From: Falsihalocynthiibacter halioticoli
GTDB taxonomy: Bacteria > Pseudomonadota > Alphaproteobacteria > Rhodobacterales > Rhodobacteraceae
Assembly (NCBI RefSeq): GCF_025802015.1
Contig: NZ_JAOYFC010000001.1
Coordinates: forward strand, 496,001 to 560,000
Reading direction: 5' to 3'
Length of the DNA stretch: 64,000 nucleotides
Within the stretch, counting starts at the first letter, position 1. Every line of letters begins with the position of its first letter. A model generated the notes under the pieces. That model was not told the origin of the DNA, did not search any database, and was given only the letters and a program-made list of their open reading frames with translations. A program made the position numbers and the translations under genes. Shown one piece after another: positions 52,227 through 60,810 of the stretch.

Positions 52227-53605
52227 CACAGCCCCTCGCGCACCCCGAACATATCGCCGTTATCGATGTGGGCAAAACCAACGCGAAACTGGCGCTCGTT
52301 GATGGGCAAACCCTGAACGAGATAGCGGTCGTGACCCAGCCCAATACGGTTCTCGCAGGTCCGCCTTATCCGCATTTCGATCTTGAGCGTCATTGGCAGT
52401 TTTTCCTCGAACAGCTCAAAGCCTTCCATGCTGAATACGGGATTGATGCGATCTCGATCACAACACATGGGGCGTCGATTGTTCTGCTCGATGAAGCAGG
52501 AGATCTGGCAACGCCAATGCTGGATTATGAACATGACGGGCCGGATGGTGTTGCGGAGGAGTATAACGCGCTGCGCCCGCCGTTTTCCGAGACAGGCTCT
52601 GCGCGACTGCCTGGCGGATTGAACGTCGGGGCGCAAATTCATTGGCTGTTTCACCAAGACCCAGCCATAAAAGACCGCACCGCACATGTCATAACCTATC
52701 CTCAATATTGGGGGCAGCGGCTCACGGGGCGCTGGGCTTGTGATGTAACCTCGCTCGGGTGTCATACTGATCTCTGGAACCCGTGGACTGGCGAAGCTTC
52801 TGCGCTGGCGGAGCACCTTGGTATCGCTGACAAGATCGCACCCGCACAAAAATCATCTGATATTCTTGGCCCTCTTTTGCCCGAAGTATCTGCGGCAACT
52901 GGCATTCCGCCAGACACGCCGGTTGCGTGCGGCATCCACGACAGCAACGCCTCTCTCGTGCCCCATCTGCGTAAACAGCAGGGCCAGTTCTGTGTGGTTT
53001 CAACGGGAACTTGGGTCGTGTGCCTCGCAATTGGTGGATCGGCGCGAAACCTTGATCCTGAGCGGGATTCGTTGGTAAATGTAAATGCCTTTGGGTCTCC
53101 GGTTCCATCCGCGCGGTTTATGGGAGGGCGCGAGTTCGAGCTGATCCGCGATGGATCCGACGCGGTTCCAACGGATGCGGACCGCGATGCGGTTCATGAC
53201 GCTGGTACAATGCTACTTCCTGCAGTCGTTGATAACAGTGGCCCGTTTGCGGGCCGTAACGCCGAGTGGATCAACCCGCCCGAAACGGACGGCGCGCGCA
53301 TTTATGCGTTGTCGCTCTATCTTGCGCTAATGACGCACACATGCCTTGAACTGGCTGGCGGCGCTGGACCGACGATCATCGAAGGGCCGTTCGCACGCAA
53401 CCAAGACTATCTTGCGATGCTTTCTGTCTTGCGCAGTGGCGGAATTGAAACGGCATCCTCCGCAACAGGAACAAGCGTCGGTGCGGCGATGTTGTTGCCT
53501 GTTAAGGGCAGAACAAACACCGCTCCTGTGCAAAAGCCAAGCGGCGCTGCTCTTGATCGTTTGCAAACTTACGCCTCTGAATGGAAAAGGTGCGTCGAGG
53601 GCTAG
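52223..53605 (+). CDS. rhaK: Rhamnulokinase-type FGGY sugar kinase
   Basis: Phosphorylates L-rhamnulose to rhamnulose 1-phosphate, the substrate of RhaD. The 460 residues open with the phosphate-1 motif VIDVGKTNAKLALVD, have TTHGAS, GIHDSNASLVPHL with the catalytic Asp, and VVSTGTWVVCLA. It differs from E. coli RhaB and fits the Rhizobium RhaK type that the operon predicts. Its stop overlaps the convergent epimerase gene inside one CTAG. Confidence 0.92.
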   Translation: MTQPLAHPEHIAVIDVGKTNAKLALVDGQTLNEIAVVTQPNTVLAGPPYPHFDLERHWQFFLEQLKAFHAEYGIDAISITTHGASIVLLDEAGDLATPMLDYEHDGPDGVAEEYNALRPPFSETGSARLPGGLNVGAQIHWLFHQDPAIKDRTAHVITYPQYWGQRLTGRWACDVTSLGCHTDLWNPWTGEASALAEHLGIADKIAPAQKSSDILGPLLPEVSAATGIPPDTPVACGIHDSNASLVPHLRKQQGQFCVVSTGTWVVCLAIGGSARNLDPERDSLVNVNAFGSPVPSARFMGGREFELIRDGSDAVPTDADRDAVHDAGTMLLPAVVDNSGPFAGRNAEWINPPETDGARIYALSLYLALMTHTCLELAGGAGPTIIEGPFARNQDYLAMLSVLRSGGIETASSATGTSVGAAMLLPVKGRTNTAPVQKPSGAALDRLQTYASEWKRCVEG

Positions 53606-54627
53606 CTCGGCGACACCGAAATGGAATACGCCGTGCGGAATGGTTCGGACGGCGTGAGGCGTTGCGAAGTTGGGCCGTGCTTGGCCAATGCGGTATCGGG
53701 GTTGCAGCTATGGCCGATGCCAAGGTCAAAGACAGAGGCAACCGGCTCGATCCCAAGGGCATAATGGCGGTTGTTCCACGGAGCGAAGTCGCGGCCTCCA
53801 TTTGACATCCAAAGAAGACAGAACGGGTAATGCGCTGCGTTCCAGTTTAGGCCGACGGAATAGCCCTCATCTGTATTGGCCAGCTTCGCAAACCCATCAG
53901 TAACAGCAACCTGCACCAACTCCTCGGTTTGATAGGCGAAAGGCAGGGCGGTAATGTCGATTGCGCCACCATCCGCAGCGGGCATTGCGGTTAGGTCGGT
54001 TGAAACCCCGCCAGGCAAGAGTTTTGAAACATTCGGTTCAACCTCGGTTGGATAGATATGCCCGCTCTTTGCAGACGGAATTTCAAGACGCGCCGCGCCG
54101 GGCATCTGCGGGAGTGCGAAAACGGGATGCAATCCGATTGGCAGGCTCGCTTCTTTTCTCATGTGGATTTCGAGTGTTATATCTACGGCGGCCTCGCCTT
54201 TGCGGCCCTCGATGCGACGAACGAGCTTCTCCACGGGATGATCAGATGGGTAGCTAACTTCAATTTCAGCGCCAGTGCCGAAATGCTTGCGCAGGCTCCA
54301 GTCGACGTTTGAGGAGACGCCGTGAGGGTCTTTGTGAAATTCGGCGTTAATGTCCGCTGCCGGTTCCCAGCCGTTTACAAGGTTATCTGGTGGCGTAGTC
54401 ATTCCAAAAGGCACACATGGCCACTCCCCCCGCAAACGCCGCAAAATTCCGGGCATGTCCGCTGGAGCGTCGGGCTCATCGCCCCAAGGTGCAATCGCGA
54501 AGGGCTGAACAATACGCCCGTCCGCCAGCGAAAACTTCACTGGGCCAAGCATGCCACCAAGTGCCGCAACTTCGCCGCGCCCGTGATCCCATTCAAATGA
54601 CCAGCTCTGGGCCCTGGAATTTACCAT
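53602..54627 (-). CDS. Aldose 1-epimerase-like (galactose mutarotase fold) protein
   Basis: A 341-residue cytoplasmic protein of beta-sandwich type. LPIGLHPVFALPQ places a conserved His in the active-site region and ALGIEPVASVFD a Glu near the C-terminus, as in the aldose-epimerase superfamily. Many such proteins act on sugars or sugar acids of unknown identity. Its position next to the rhamnose operon but in convergent orientation, and near the GntR gene on its other side, leaves the sugar open. Confidence 0.75.
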   Translation of the reverse strand: MVNSRAQSWSFEWDHGRGEVAALGGMLGPVKFSLADGRIVQPFAIAPWGDEPDAPADMPGILRRLRGEWPCVPFGMTTPPDNLVNGWEPAADINAEFHKDPHGVSSNVDWSLRKHFGTGAEIEVSYPSDHPVEKLVRRIEGRKGEAAVDITLEIHMRKEASLPIGLHPVFALPQMPGAARLEIPSAKSGHIYPTEVEPNVSKLLPGGVSTDLTAMPAADGGAIDITALPFAYQTEELVQVAVTDGFAKLANTDEGYSVGLNWNAAHYPFCLLWMSNGGRDFAPWNNRHYALGIEPVASVFDLGIGHSCNPDTALAKHGPTSQRLTPSEPFRTAYSISVSPS

Positions 54628-54712
54628 GTTTTTGTTGCCTCTTATGGAACGTGATCAAAATGAACCAAAGAGCGACTAATGTCCTCTGTTGCGCGCTCAT
54701 TCTGAAATTTGC

Positions 54713-55390
54713 TTATTCTTCTGCGGCGCGTTTTGCCTCGATCATTTCGAGGAGTTGGTCCTTGGTGCGCCCGATATGAGCAGAGAGGAGCGCGCAGCCC
54801 TCTTCAATTTGGCCATTTCGCGCGAATTCCAAAAGCTGCCGATGTTCGGCTTTTGCAGGTTCGCGCTGTTTCATCACGCTAAGGTGCAGGCGGATATAGC
54901 GGTCGGATTGAACGTTGATCCGGTCAAGCAATTCCGTTGTCAGGCCACGATCTGCTGCCGCGTAAAGCGCGGTGTGATAGGCATGATTAAGCGTTCCCCA
55001 GCGTGCGACATCATCTTCGTCATACGAGGTTTCCATCTGGGTCAGGATTTGATCGCAATCGTCGAAATCCTCTTTTGTCATTGATGGGATCGCACGGCGG
55101 AACAGGTCCACTTCGATCAGAATGCGCAAATCAAATATCTCGCCGATTTCTTCAAGCGAGTGTTTGGTAACGGTGCCGCCACGGTTATTGGCCCATTGAA
55201 TCAAGCCTTCCGCATTCAGCCGCTTCAGCGCCTCGCGGATCGGCATGCGCGAAACGTCATACTCTTCGGCTAGGGCCTCTTGCCGGATCGGCTCGCCTTC
55301 TGCCATTTCCCCGCTTAGGATCCGTTCCCGAAGGTCGTTCGCAATCTGCTCCGGCAGGCTTTGTTTGGATACGGAGCGCTTTCCGGCCAT
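54713..55390 (-). CDS. GntR-family regulator of the hydroxyproline locus (FCD type)
   Basis: Regulator of 225 residues. The winged helix contains LAEEYDVSRMPIREALKRL, and the FCD domain has LNHAYHTALY and AKAEHRQLLEF holding the metal-site histidines. It is divergent from the Ldh-family gene; TTGGATACAA lies 26 bases upstream of its own ATG, and a related motif precedes both the Ldh gene and the distal ABC operon. It is the likely repressor of all three units, sensing a hydroxyproline-derived molecule. The ligand is inference. Confidence 0.87.
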   Translation of the reverse strand: MAGKRSVSKQSLPEQIANDLRERILSGEMAEGEPIRQEALAEEYDVSRMPIREALKRLNAEGLIQWANNRGGTVTKHSLEEIGEIFDLRILIEVDLFRRAIPSMTKEDFDDCDQILTQMETSYDEDDVARWGTLNHAYHTALYAAADRGLTTELLDRINVQSDRYIRLHLSVMKQREPAKAEHRQLLEFARNGQIEEGCALLSAHIGRTKDQLLEMIEAKRAAEE

Positions 55391-55415
55391 TGGGTCTTCT
55401 CCCTCGTCTTGAATT

Positions 55416-55425
55416 TTGGATACAA
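55416..55425. promoter_or_regulatory. GntR half-palindrome operator TTGGATACAA
   Basis: Inverted-repeat-like TTGGATACAA lies 26 bases upstream of the gntR ATG and is the reverse orientation of the TTGTATCCA motif found at 55505 and 63772. It is probably the autoregulatory site. Confidence 0.6.
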
Positions 55426-55504
55426 ATACCGCCTCAGCGCTGATTTTCCAACTGAAATGGCGACTTTTTTGCTGTTAAGGCGATTGCCTGTCGTTGCCGG
55501 ATTA

Positions 55505-55520
55505 TTGTATCCAGTATCCA
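55505..55520. promoter_or_regulatory. Operator motif TTGTATCCAGTATCCA before the Ldh-family gene
   Basis: It contains GTATCCA twice in tandem (55507-55513 and 55514-55520) and ends 23 bases before the ATG at 55544. It is 14/16 identical to the motif at 63772-63787 upstream of the ABC transporter operon. Confidence 0.65.
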
Positions 55521-55543
55521 TAAATGCAAGGGCGGAGACACAA

Positions 55544-56560
55544 ATGGCAGATACGGTTCGGATCAACCTGAATGATATTCGGGAAATTTCCACAGAAATT
55601 CTGGAGAAAGTCGGATACGGCCGCAACCATGCTTCCGCGATTGCGGATATGCTGTATACGTGCCAATTGGATGATTGTCAGTCGCACGGGTTGTTTCGTT
55701 TGTTTATGTGTCATGAAACAATGAAAGCCGGTAAAATAGACGGCAATGCAGAGCCTGTTTTAGCGGAGTCAGACAACGCAATCGTGCGGGTTGATGCGCG
55801 GGGCGCGATGTCTCTGCTCGCTGTTGAAAAGGCGATGCCGCACTTGATCGCCAAGACGCGGAAATTTGGGATCGCGGCGATGGCCGTCAATAATTGCTTC
55901 CACTTTTCGGCGCTTTGGCCGGAAGTCGAACAGCTTTCAGCGGTTGGATTGGCGGGCATGTCGATGGTGCCGAGCCACTCTTGGGTTGCGCCGGCTGGCG
56001 GAACGCGCGGCACGCTTGGGACAAACCCGCTGGCGTTTTCGTGGCCGCGGTCGGGGAGGTCTCCTTTCACATTCGACTTCGCCACGAGCGCCTTTGCTCG
56101 CGGAGAGATCGAGCTTTACAAACGCGCGGGCAAGCCGCTTCCGGAGGGTGTCGCGGTAGACGCAAACGGAGCGCCAACAACAGACCCACAGGCCGCGCTT
56201 GATGGGGCGATGTTAACCTTTGGAAGCTACAAGGGCTCTGCCCTTTCGATCATGATCGAGCTGCTTGCAGGACCATTGATCGACGATCTGACCAGTATGG
56301 AAAGCATGGAGTTTGCCGAGGGGAAGGGCGGCGCGCCTTATCATGGGCAAATCATTCTGGCGTTTGACCCAGAGCAATTCAGTGGCGGCAAAGCAGCAGC
56401 AAACGACGCGCGCGCAGAGCGTCTTTTCGCGGATATCGTTGATCAAGGCGCGCGGCTTCCGTCGCAACGGCGGTTTGAAGCGCGTAAACGTAACCAAGAA
56501 CGCGGCTATGTCGAAGTGCCTGCCGCGTTGCTGGACGATTTGCGTAATCTAACTGCTTAG
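55544..56560 (+). CDS. Ldh-family NAD(P)H oxidoreductase, probable pyrroline-2-carboxylate reductase
   Basis: A 338-residue member of the malate/L-lactate dehydrogenase-like (Ldh_2) family. Visible parts are DDCQSHGLFRLFM with the substrate Arg, NCFHFSALWPE with the catalytic His, GTNPLAFSWPR and the FDFATSAFARGEIELY cofactor region. In hydroxyproline clusters such enzymes reduce 1-pyrroline-2-carboxylate to L-proline, the product expected from 3-hydroxyproline dehydratase. The ATG at 55544 follows GGCGGAG. It converges on the Ser/Thr racemase-like gene with a 1-base gap. Confidence 0.85.
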   Translation: MADTVRINLNDIREISTEILEKVGYGRNHASAIADMLYTCQLDDCQSHGLFRLFMCHETMKAGKIDGNAEPVLAESDNAIVRVDARGAMSLLAVEKAMPHLIAKTRKFGIAAMAVNNCFHFSALWPEVEQLSAVGLAGMSMVPSHSWVAPAGGTRGTLGTNPLAFSWPRSGRSPFTFDFATSAFARGEIELYKRAGKPLPEGVAVDANGAPTTDPQAALDGAMLTFGSYKGSALSIMIELLAGPLIDDLTSMESMEFAEGKGGAPYHGQIILAFDPEQFSGGKAAANDARAERLFADIVDQGARLPSQRRFEARKRNQERGYVEVPAALLDDLRNLTA

Positions 56561-56561
56561 A

Positions 56562-57587
56562 TCACGCGCCCCAAGTATCCGAGAGCCGATAGCCTTCGGG
56601 CCACGGATCGCTTGGGTCAAGCATGTGTTGGTGGGTGCCAGTAATCCAGCCGCGCCCGGAAATTTCCGGAACAATTGCGTCGCGGCCTCCGACTTTGGCG
56701 GGGCCCACAATTTGGCCCGTAAACCTTGAACCGATGATTGAGACGGCCTCGAAAGTCTGCCCTTGCTGCAGTTGACCTTTTGCCGCCATCAGTGCCATCC
56801 GCGCAGAAACGGCTGTTCCTGTTGGGGATCGATCAACTTTGCCAGGTTGGATTGCAACGGCAGACTTTCCCGTTAATCCAGTTTCTGTTTTGCTAACTGG
56901 GCCGCAGAACGCGCAGAAAGAGATGTGATCCCAATCCGGGTTTTCGGGGTGGGTGAAGCCAAGTTGTTCGTTGGCGGTATCGGTGATTTTGACGCCCAGT
57001 TTTGCAATCTCCTTCGCCTCACTTTCAACGATCTCAAAGCCAAGCGCCTCTGCGTCCACAACAACAAAGCTATCCCCGCCATAGGCCGTATCGACGGTGA
57101 TTTTACCAAGTCCGTCAACTTCAAGCGGCACCTCGATTTTGTCAGCAAAGCTGGGGAGGTTTTGTACGAAAATGCGCTCGGCCTTGCCGTTGTTGCAGTG
57201 TGCGCGCACTCGAACCAATCCGCCCGGTGCTTCGAGCGTCAAGTGGGTCTCGGGCTCTTGCATTGGGATTATCCCGCCATCAAGCAGCACTGTTGAAACG
57301 CAAATCGAATTCGAGCCGGACATGGGCGGTGTGTCTTCTGGCTCCATGATGATGAAGGCCGCGTCGGCGTCTGGATGTTTGGGTGGCACCAGTAGGTTCA
57401 CATGGCGAAATACGCCACCACGCGGCTCGTTGAGAACGAAGTTGCGTAGAGCTCCGTCCTTAGCGATGAAGCTCCGTTGATCCCAAATCGTTTCTCCTGG
57501 TGGTGGGGTAACGCCGCCAACAATAACGTCGCCAACTTCGCCTTCGGCATGGGCCGAAATCACATGAATTGTCTTGCTGCTGCGCAT
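56562..57587 (-). CDS. Proline racemase superfamily protein with Ser/Thr in place of both catalytic Cys
   Basis: A 341-residue protein with the diaminopimelate-epimerase-like fold of proline racemases. The first catalytic position reads PPMSGSNSI (Ser 90 where MCGHGT has Cys) and the second DRSPTGT (Thr 256 where DRSPCGT has Cys). Racemases and 4-hydroxyproline epimerases keep two Cys; trans-3-hydroxy-L-proline dehydratases typically have Cys and Thr. A Ser/Thr pair argues against epimerisation and for dehydration or another lyase step, possibly feeding the adjacent reductase. It is the last gene of the operon led by the ABC transporter. Confidence 0.85.
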   Translation of the reverse strand: MRSSKTIHVISAHAEGEVGDVIVGGVTPPPGETIWDQRSFIAKDGALRNFVLNEPRGGVFRHVNLLVPPKHPDADAAFIIMEPEDTPPMSGSNSICVSTVLLDGGIIPMQEPETHLTLEAPGGLVRVRAHCNNGKAERIFVQNLPSFADKIEVPLEVDGLGKITVDTAYGGDSFVVVDAEALGFEIVESEAKEIAKLGVKITDTANEQLGFTHPENPDWDHISFCAFCGPVSKTETGLTGKSAVAIQPGKVDRSPTGTAVSARMALMAAKGQLQQGQTFEAVSIIGSRFTGQIVGPAKVGGRDAIVPEISGRGWITGTHQHMLDPSDPWPEGYRLSDTWGA

Positions 57588-57610
57588 TGCGGGGTCTTTC
57601 TTGGCGTGGA

Positions 57611-58849
57611 TTAAAAGCGATTGGGCGCGAACGGCTCTAAAGAAATCTTGGAAGATTTGCGCTCAACCATATCGGCAATGAGTTCGGCTGTTCCTGCGGA
57701 CTGGGTTAAACCGAGATGCCCATGTCCGAAGGCGTAATGTACATTTGGTGCTTTTGGTGCGGTGCCAATGACGGGAAGGCTATCGGGCATAGAAGGGCGA
57801 AAGCCCATCCACTGTTTGCCGCCCTCGGTATCTAGTGCGGGCATGAACTGTTTGGCTTTGTCCAGAAGGACTTCAGCGCGCTTATAGTTTGGCGCAAGCT
57901 TGAGGCCGCCAAGTTCCACTGCGCCACCAACGCGAATGCCCTCGCCGATCTTGCTTGCAACGAAGCCGTGGGCAGAGAACGTAATCTGCGTCTTTAGGTC
58001 AAACGCGCCAGCAGGAAGTGTTGTGTTGTAGCCGCGCTCGGTTTCAAGTGGCAAACGGTCTCCCAGCGTGCGGGTAAGGAAATGGGACCATGCGCCAGAG
58101 GCAATGACAACTTGCTTGGCCTGTAATTTCTCGCCCGAAGTTGTGAGGGAAACGCCTTCGCTGCTGTGTTCTACGGAGCGAACTTCCGCGCGCTCAATGC
58201 GACCGCCCGCGTTGACGAAGGCCTTTGCGAGATGCTCTGTCCAGAGTTTCGGGTCCGTTACGCCGAGCCAATCTGGGGTGAACACCCCATGGGTAAAGCG
58301 CGGGCTTAGTCCCGGCTGGACTTCGGCGATCGCGTCGGGGCTTTCAAGCTTGGTATAGGTGACGCCATGCGCGCTCCGCGCGTCCCATACACGAAGGGCC
58401 GCGCGATATTCGGCTTCGCTTTCGTGCAGTTGCAACTCGCCTTTGGGGAGGATGAAATCCGCGCCATTTGTGATTTCAATTTGACGTTTCAACGCCTCGC
58501 GCGACAAGGCCATGAGACTCGCGTGGGCCGAAACAGCCTTGTCGTACTGCCGTTTGTTGCTCGCCATAGCAAAGCGCCACATCCAAGGCGCGATCTTCGT
58601 GGCATAAGCGGGCGGGATAGAGAGCGGGCCAGTTGGATCAAGCAACCATTTGGGTGCCTTGAGCATGATACCGGGCGTGGCGAGGGGTTCAAAATCGGAG
58701 AATGCAAAAGCGCCTGCGTTACCTTGCGAGGCTTCCGCCGCAACACCTTCGCGATCTACGACGCAAACGTCAAAGCCACGTTGTCGAAGTTCAAGCGCGG
58801 CGGAGATACCGATTATCCCGGCGCCAATGACGATGATCTCGCTGTTCAT
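57611..58849 (-). CDS. FAD-dependent D-amino-acid dehydrogenase, probable D-hydroxyproline dehydrogenase
   Basis: A DadA-like flavoenzyme of 412 residues. The FAD motif is IIVIGAGIIGISAALELRQRG, followed by VVDREGVAAEASQGNAGAFAF. The C-terminal part has KQWMGFRPSMPDSLPVIG and HYAFGHGHLGLTQSAGTAELIA. Between the epimerase and the deaminase genes, its expected role is oxidising cis-4-hydroxy-D-proline to 1-pyrroline-4-hydroxy-2-carboxylate. The ATG follows AAGAGG. Confidence 0.88.
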   Translation of the reverse strand: MNSEIIVIGAGIIGISAALELRQRGFDVCVVDREGVAAEASQGNAGAFAFSDFEPLATPGIMLKAPKWLLDPTGPLSIPPAYATKIAPWMWRFAMASNKRQYDKAVSAHASLMALSREALKRQIEITNGADFILPKGELQLHESEAEYRAALRVWDARSAHGVTYTKLESPDAIAEVQPGLSPRFTHGVFTPDWLGVTDPKLWTEHLAKAFVNAGGRIERAEVRSVEHSSEGVSLTTSGEKLQAKQVVIASGAWSHFLTRTLGDRLPLETERGYNTTLPAGAFDLKTQITFSAHGFVASKIGEGIRVGGAVELGGLKLAPNYKRAEVLLDKAKQFMPALDTEGGKQWMGFRPSMPDSLPVIGTAPKAPNVHYAFGHGHLGLTQSAGTAELIADMVERKSSKISLEPFAPNRF

Positions 58850-58873
58850 AGCCTGCCTCTTTTTGCGGTCGCC

Positions 58874-59830
58874 TTAGCCGTCAATCGGATTGATCGGAGC
58901 CGATGGAATTCCGTTTTTGAATGGATCTTTTACATCAAACAGTAAACGGGATTCCGCCATAACATATGCTTGCCCCGTGAGGCGGGGGATTACGCCGCCT
59001 GAACTTCCTGCGGTATAGGAGAGGCGATACGCGCTGCCGATCACGCTTTCTTGGATGATCTCTTCTTGAGGCGCGAGCGCGTCATCAGCCGCCAAACAAG
59101 CCAGCCGCGCAGAGCTTCCTGTACCACAAGGTGAGCGATCATATGTGTCGTCAGGGCAGAGTACGAAATTGCGGCTATGTATGGTCGGGTCGTCGGGTGT
59201 GTCTTGAAAGATCACATGATCAATCGGTTCGCCGTTTTCACCACCAATCCCCGCAGTAATTGCGGCGGTGCGTATGGCGATTGCGGTGTCAGTGAGGGCG
59301 CGAATATTCTCTGGATGAACGGGGAGGGGAGCTGGATCAACGATAAAGAACCAGTTTCCACCATAGGCTACATCCCCAGTAATCGGGCCAAGCTCCGGAA
59401 CATCAAGCGTTACATCCTTGTGTACACGGCGGCTCTCGATATTGGTCACAGTTACTGTATTCGGATCGGAAAGCTCCACTTCGACAATGCCCGCAGGGGT
59501 TTCAATTTTATGGCGGCCAAGGCCGATCCGCCCGAGATGCGCGAGCGTCACGGTAAGGCCGATTGTGCCGTGACCACACATGCCAAGCACCGCGCCCGCG
59601 TCAAAATAGATTACGCCCGTCACGCAGCTTGGATCCACCGGCTCTACCAGAAGCGCGCCAACCATTGCGGGCTGTCCGCGCGGCTCGCACATCACCGATT
59701 GATAAAATTCAGCATGATCGCGCGCCAAACGTTGCGCGCGCTCTGCAAGCGGCCCGTTCCCAAGGTCGGGGCCGCCATCCAGAATAACCCGTGTAGGTTC
59801 TCCGCCAGTATGGCTGTCTATGACATGCAT
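58874..59830 (-). CDS. 4-hydroxyproline 2-epimerase
   Basis: Epimerises trans-4-hydroxy-L-proline to cis-4-hydroxy-D-proline, the first catabolic step. The 318-residue proline racemase superfamily protein has both catalytic cysteines, Cys 85 in GMCGHGTIG and Cys 235 in DRSPCGTGSS, and begins IDSHTGGEPTRVI as typical 4-hydroxyproline epimerases do. It overlaps the DapA-like gene by 13 bases. Proline racemase activity cannot be excluded by sequence, but the pathway context argues for hydroxyproline. Confidence 0.92.
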   Translation of the reverse strand: MHVIDSHTGGEPTRVILDGGPDLGNGPLAERAQRLARDHAEFYQSVMCEPRGQPAMVGALLVEPVDPSCVTGVIYFDAGAVLGMCGHGTIGLTVTLAHLGRIGLGRHKIETPAGIVEVELSDPNTVTVTNIESRRVHKDVTLDVPELGPITGDVAYGGNWFFIVDPAPLPVHPENIRALTDTAIAIRTAAITAGIGGENGEPIDHVIFQDTPDDPTIHSRNFVLCPDDTYDRSPCGTGSSARLACLAADDALAPQEEIIQESVIGSAYRLSYTAGSSGGVIPRLTGQAYVMAESRLLFDVKDPFKNGIPSAPINPIDG

Positions 59831-60780
59831 TCAGCGATGACTCCGCCTTGCTTGGACCAATCGGCAAACCATGTGCGGAACAGAGTGTACTGCTGCTCGC
59901 AATAGTTGCGCTGGGCGTCTGTGAGTTCGTCGGTTTCGTTGAAGTGGAGACGGTATTCCTCTTCGCCATTCAGGACGAGCAAGTATTTGTAATACAGAAC
60001 AAGGTCTGTTCCTTCGTCAAAACTGGCCAGCACGCCAAAGGCTTCTTCCAATTCACGGGCGCGCATACGAGCTTCGGCATGACCTGCAGCGGCTTTTTGA
60101 GAAAGCGCAGCGAGCAACAGAGCCTCTTTGGGCAGGGCGGTACCGATACCAGTAATCGAGCCGGTCGCGCCGCAGTTGACGAAGCCGTGGTAAACCTCGG
60201 TATCAACGCCAACCATGAGCGTGACCTGATCGTCTTTCGAAGTGATATGCTCCGCCGCATAGCGCAGGTCGCTTTTGCCGCCGAATTCTTTGAAGCCGAT
60301 GAGGTTTGGATGCTCCGCGCGCAGCGCAAGGAACAGGTCTGCGCGGGTGGCGAAGCCATAGACTGGGCTGTTGTAGATGATAGCGGGCACATCCGGCGCG
60401 GCTTTCAGGATTGCTTTGAAGTGATTGCGCTGCGCGTCAATCGAGGAGCCGCGCGACAGCACGCGAGGGATGACCATAAGGCCAACAGCACCAACCTTTT
60501 GGGCGTGGGCAGCATGGGCAACTGCGGACTTCGAATTGATCGCGCCCGTACCGACAACAACGGGGACGCCAGCCTTTACCAGCCGCTCTACGCCTTCCAT
60601 GCGCTCTTCGTCGGTAAGAAGGGGCCAGTCCCCCATGGAGCCGCAATAGACAACCGCGGACATGCCCGCGTCGATCATCTCTTTTCCTTTACGCACGAGG
60701 GCGTCGTAATCAGGCGTGCGGTCAGCTTTGCATGGGGTCATGAGGGCCGGCATCGTGCCGGTGAAGATGTTTTGGGTCAT
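59818..60780 (-). CDS. DapA-family 1-pyrroline-4-hydroxy-2-carboxylate deaminase
   Basis: Class I aldolase-fold enzyme of 320 residues, expected to deaminate 1-pyrroline-4-hydroxy-2-carboxylate to 2-oxoglutarate semialdehyde. The Schiff-base Lys is in LIGFKEFGG (Lys 164) and the Tyr motif is YNSPVYG. In true dihydrodipicolinate synthases GTTGE stands where this protein has GSMGDWP (about 48-54), which supports a different substrate. The 2-oxoglutarate semialdehyde dehydrogenase that completes the pathway is not in the window. Confidence 0.9.
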   Translation of the reverse strand: MTQNIFTGTMPALMTPCKADRTPDYDALVRKGKEMIDAGMSAVVYCGSMGDWPLLTDEERMEGVERLVKAGVPVVVGTGAINSKSAVAHAAHAQKVGAVGLMVIPRVLSRGSSIDAQRNHFKAILKAAPDVPAIIYNSPVYGFATRADLFLALRAEHPNLIGFKEFGGKSDLRYAAEHITSKDDQVTLMVGVDTEVYHGFVNCGATGSITGIGTALPKEALLLAALSQKAAAGHAEARMRARELEEAFGVLASFDEGTDLVLYYKYLLVLNGEEEYRLHFNETDELTDAQRNYCEQQYTLFRTWFADWSKQGGVIAECMS

Positions 60781-60810
60781 GGTCTTTCTTTCTATTCGGC
60801 CAGTTCGGTT

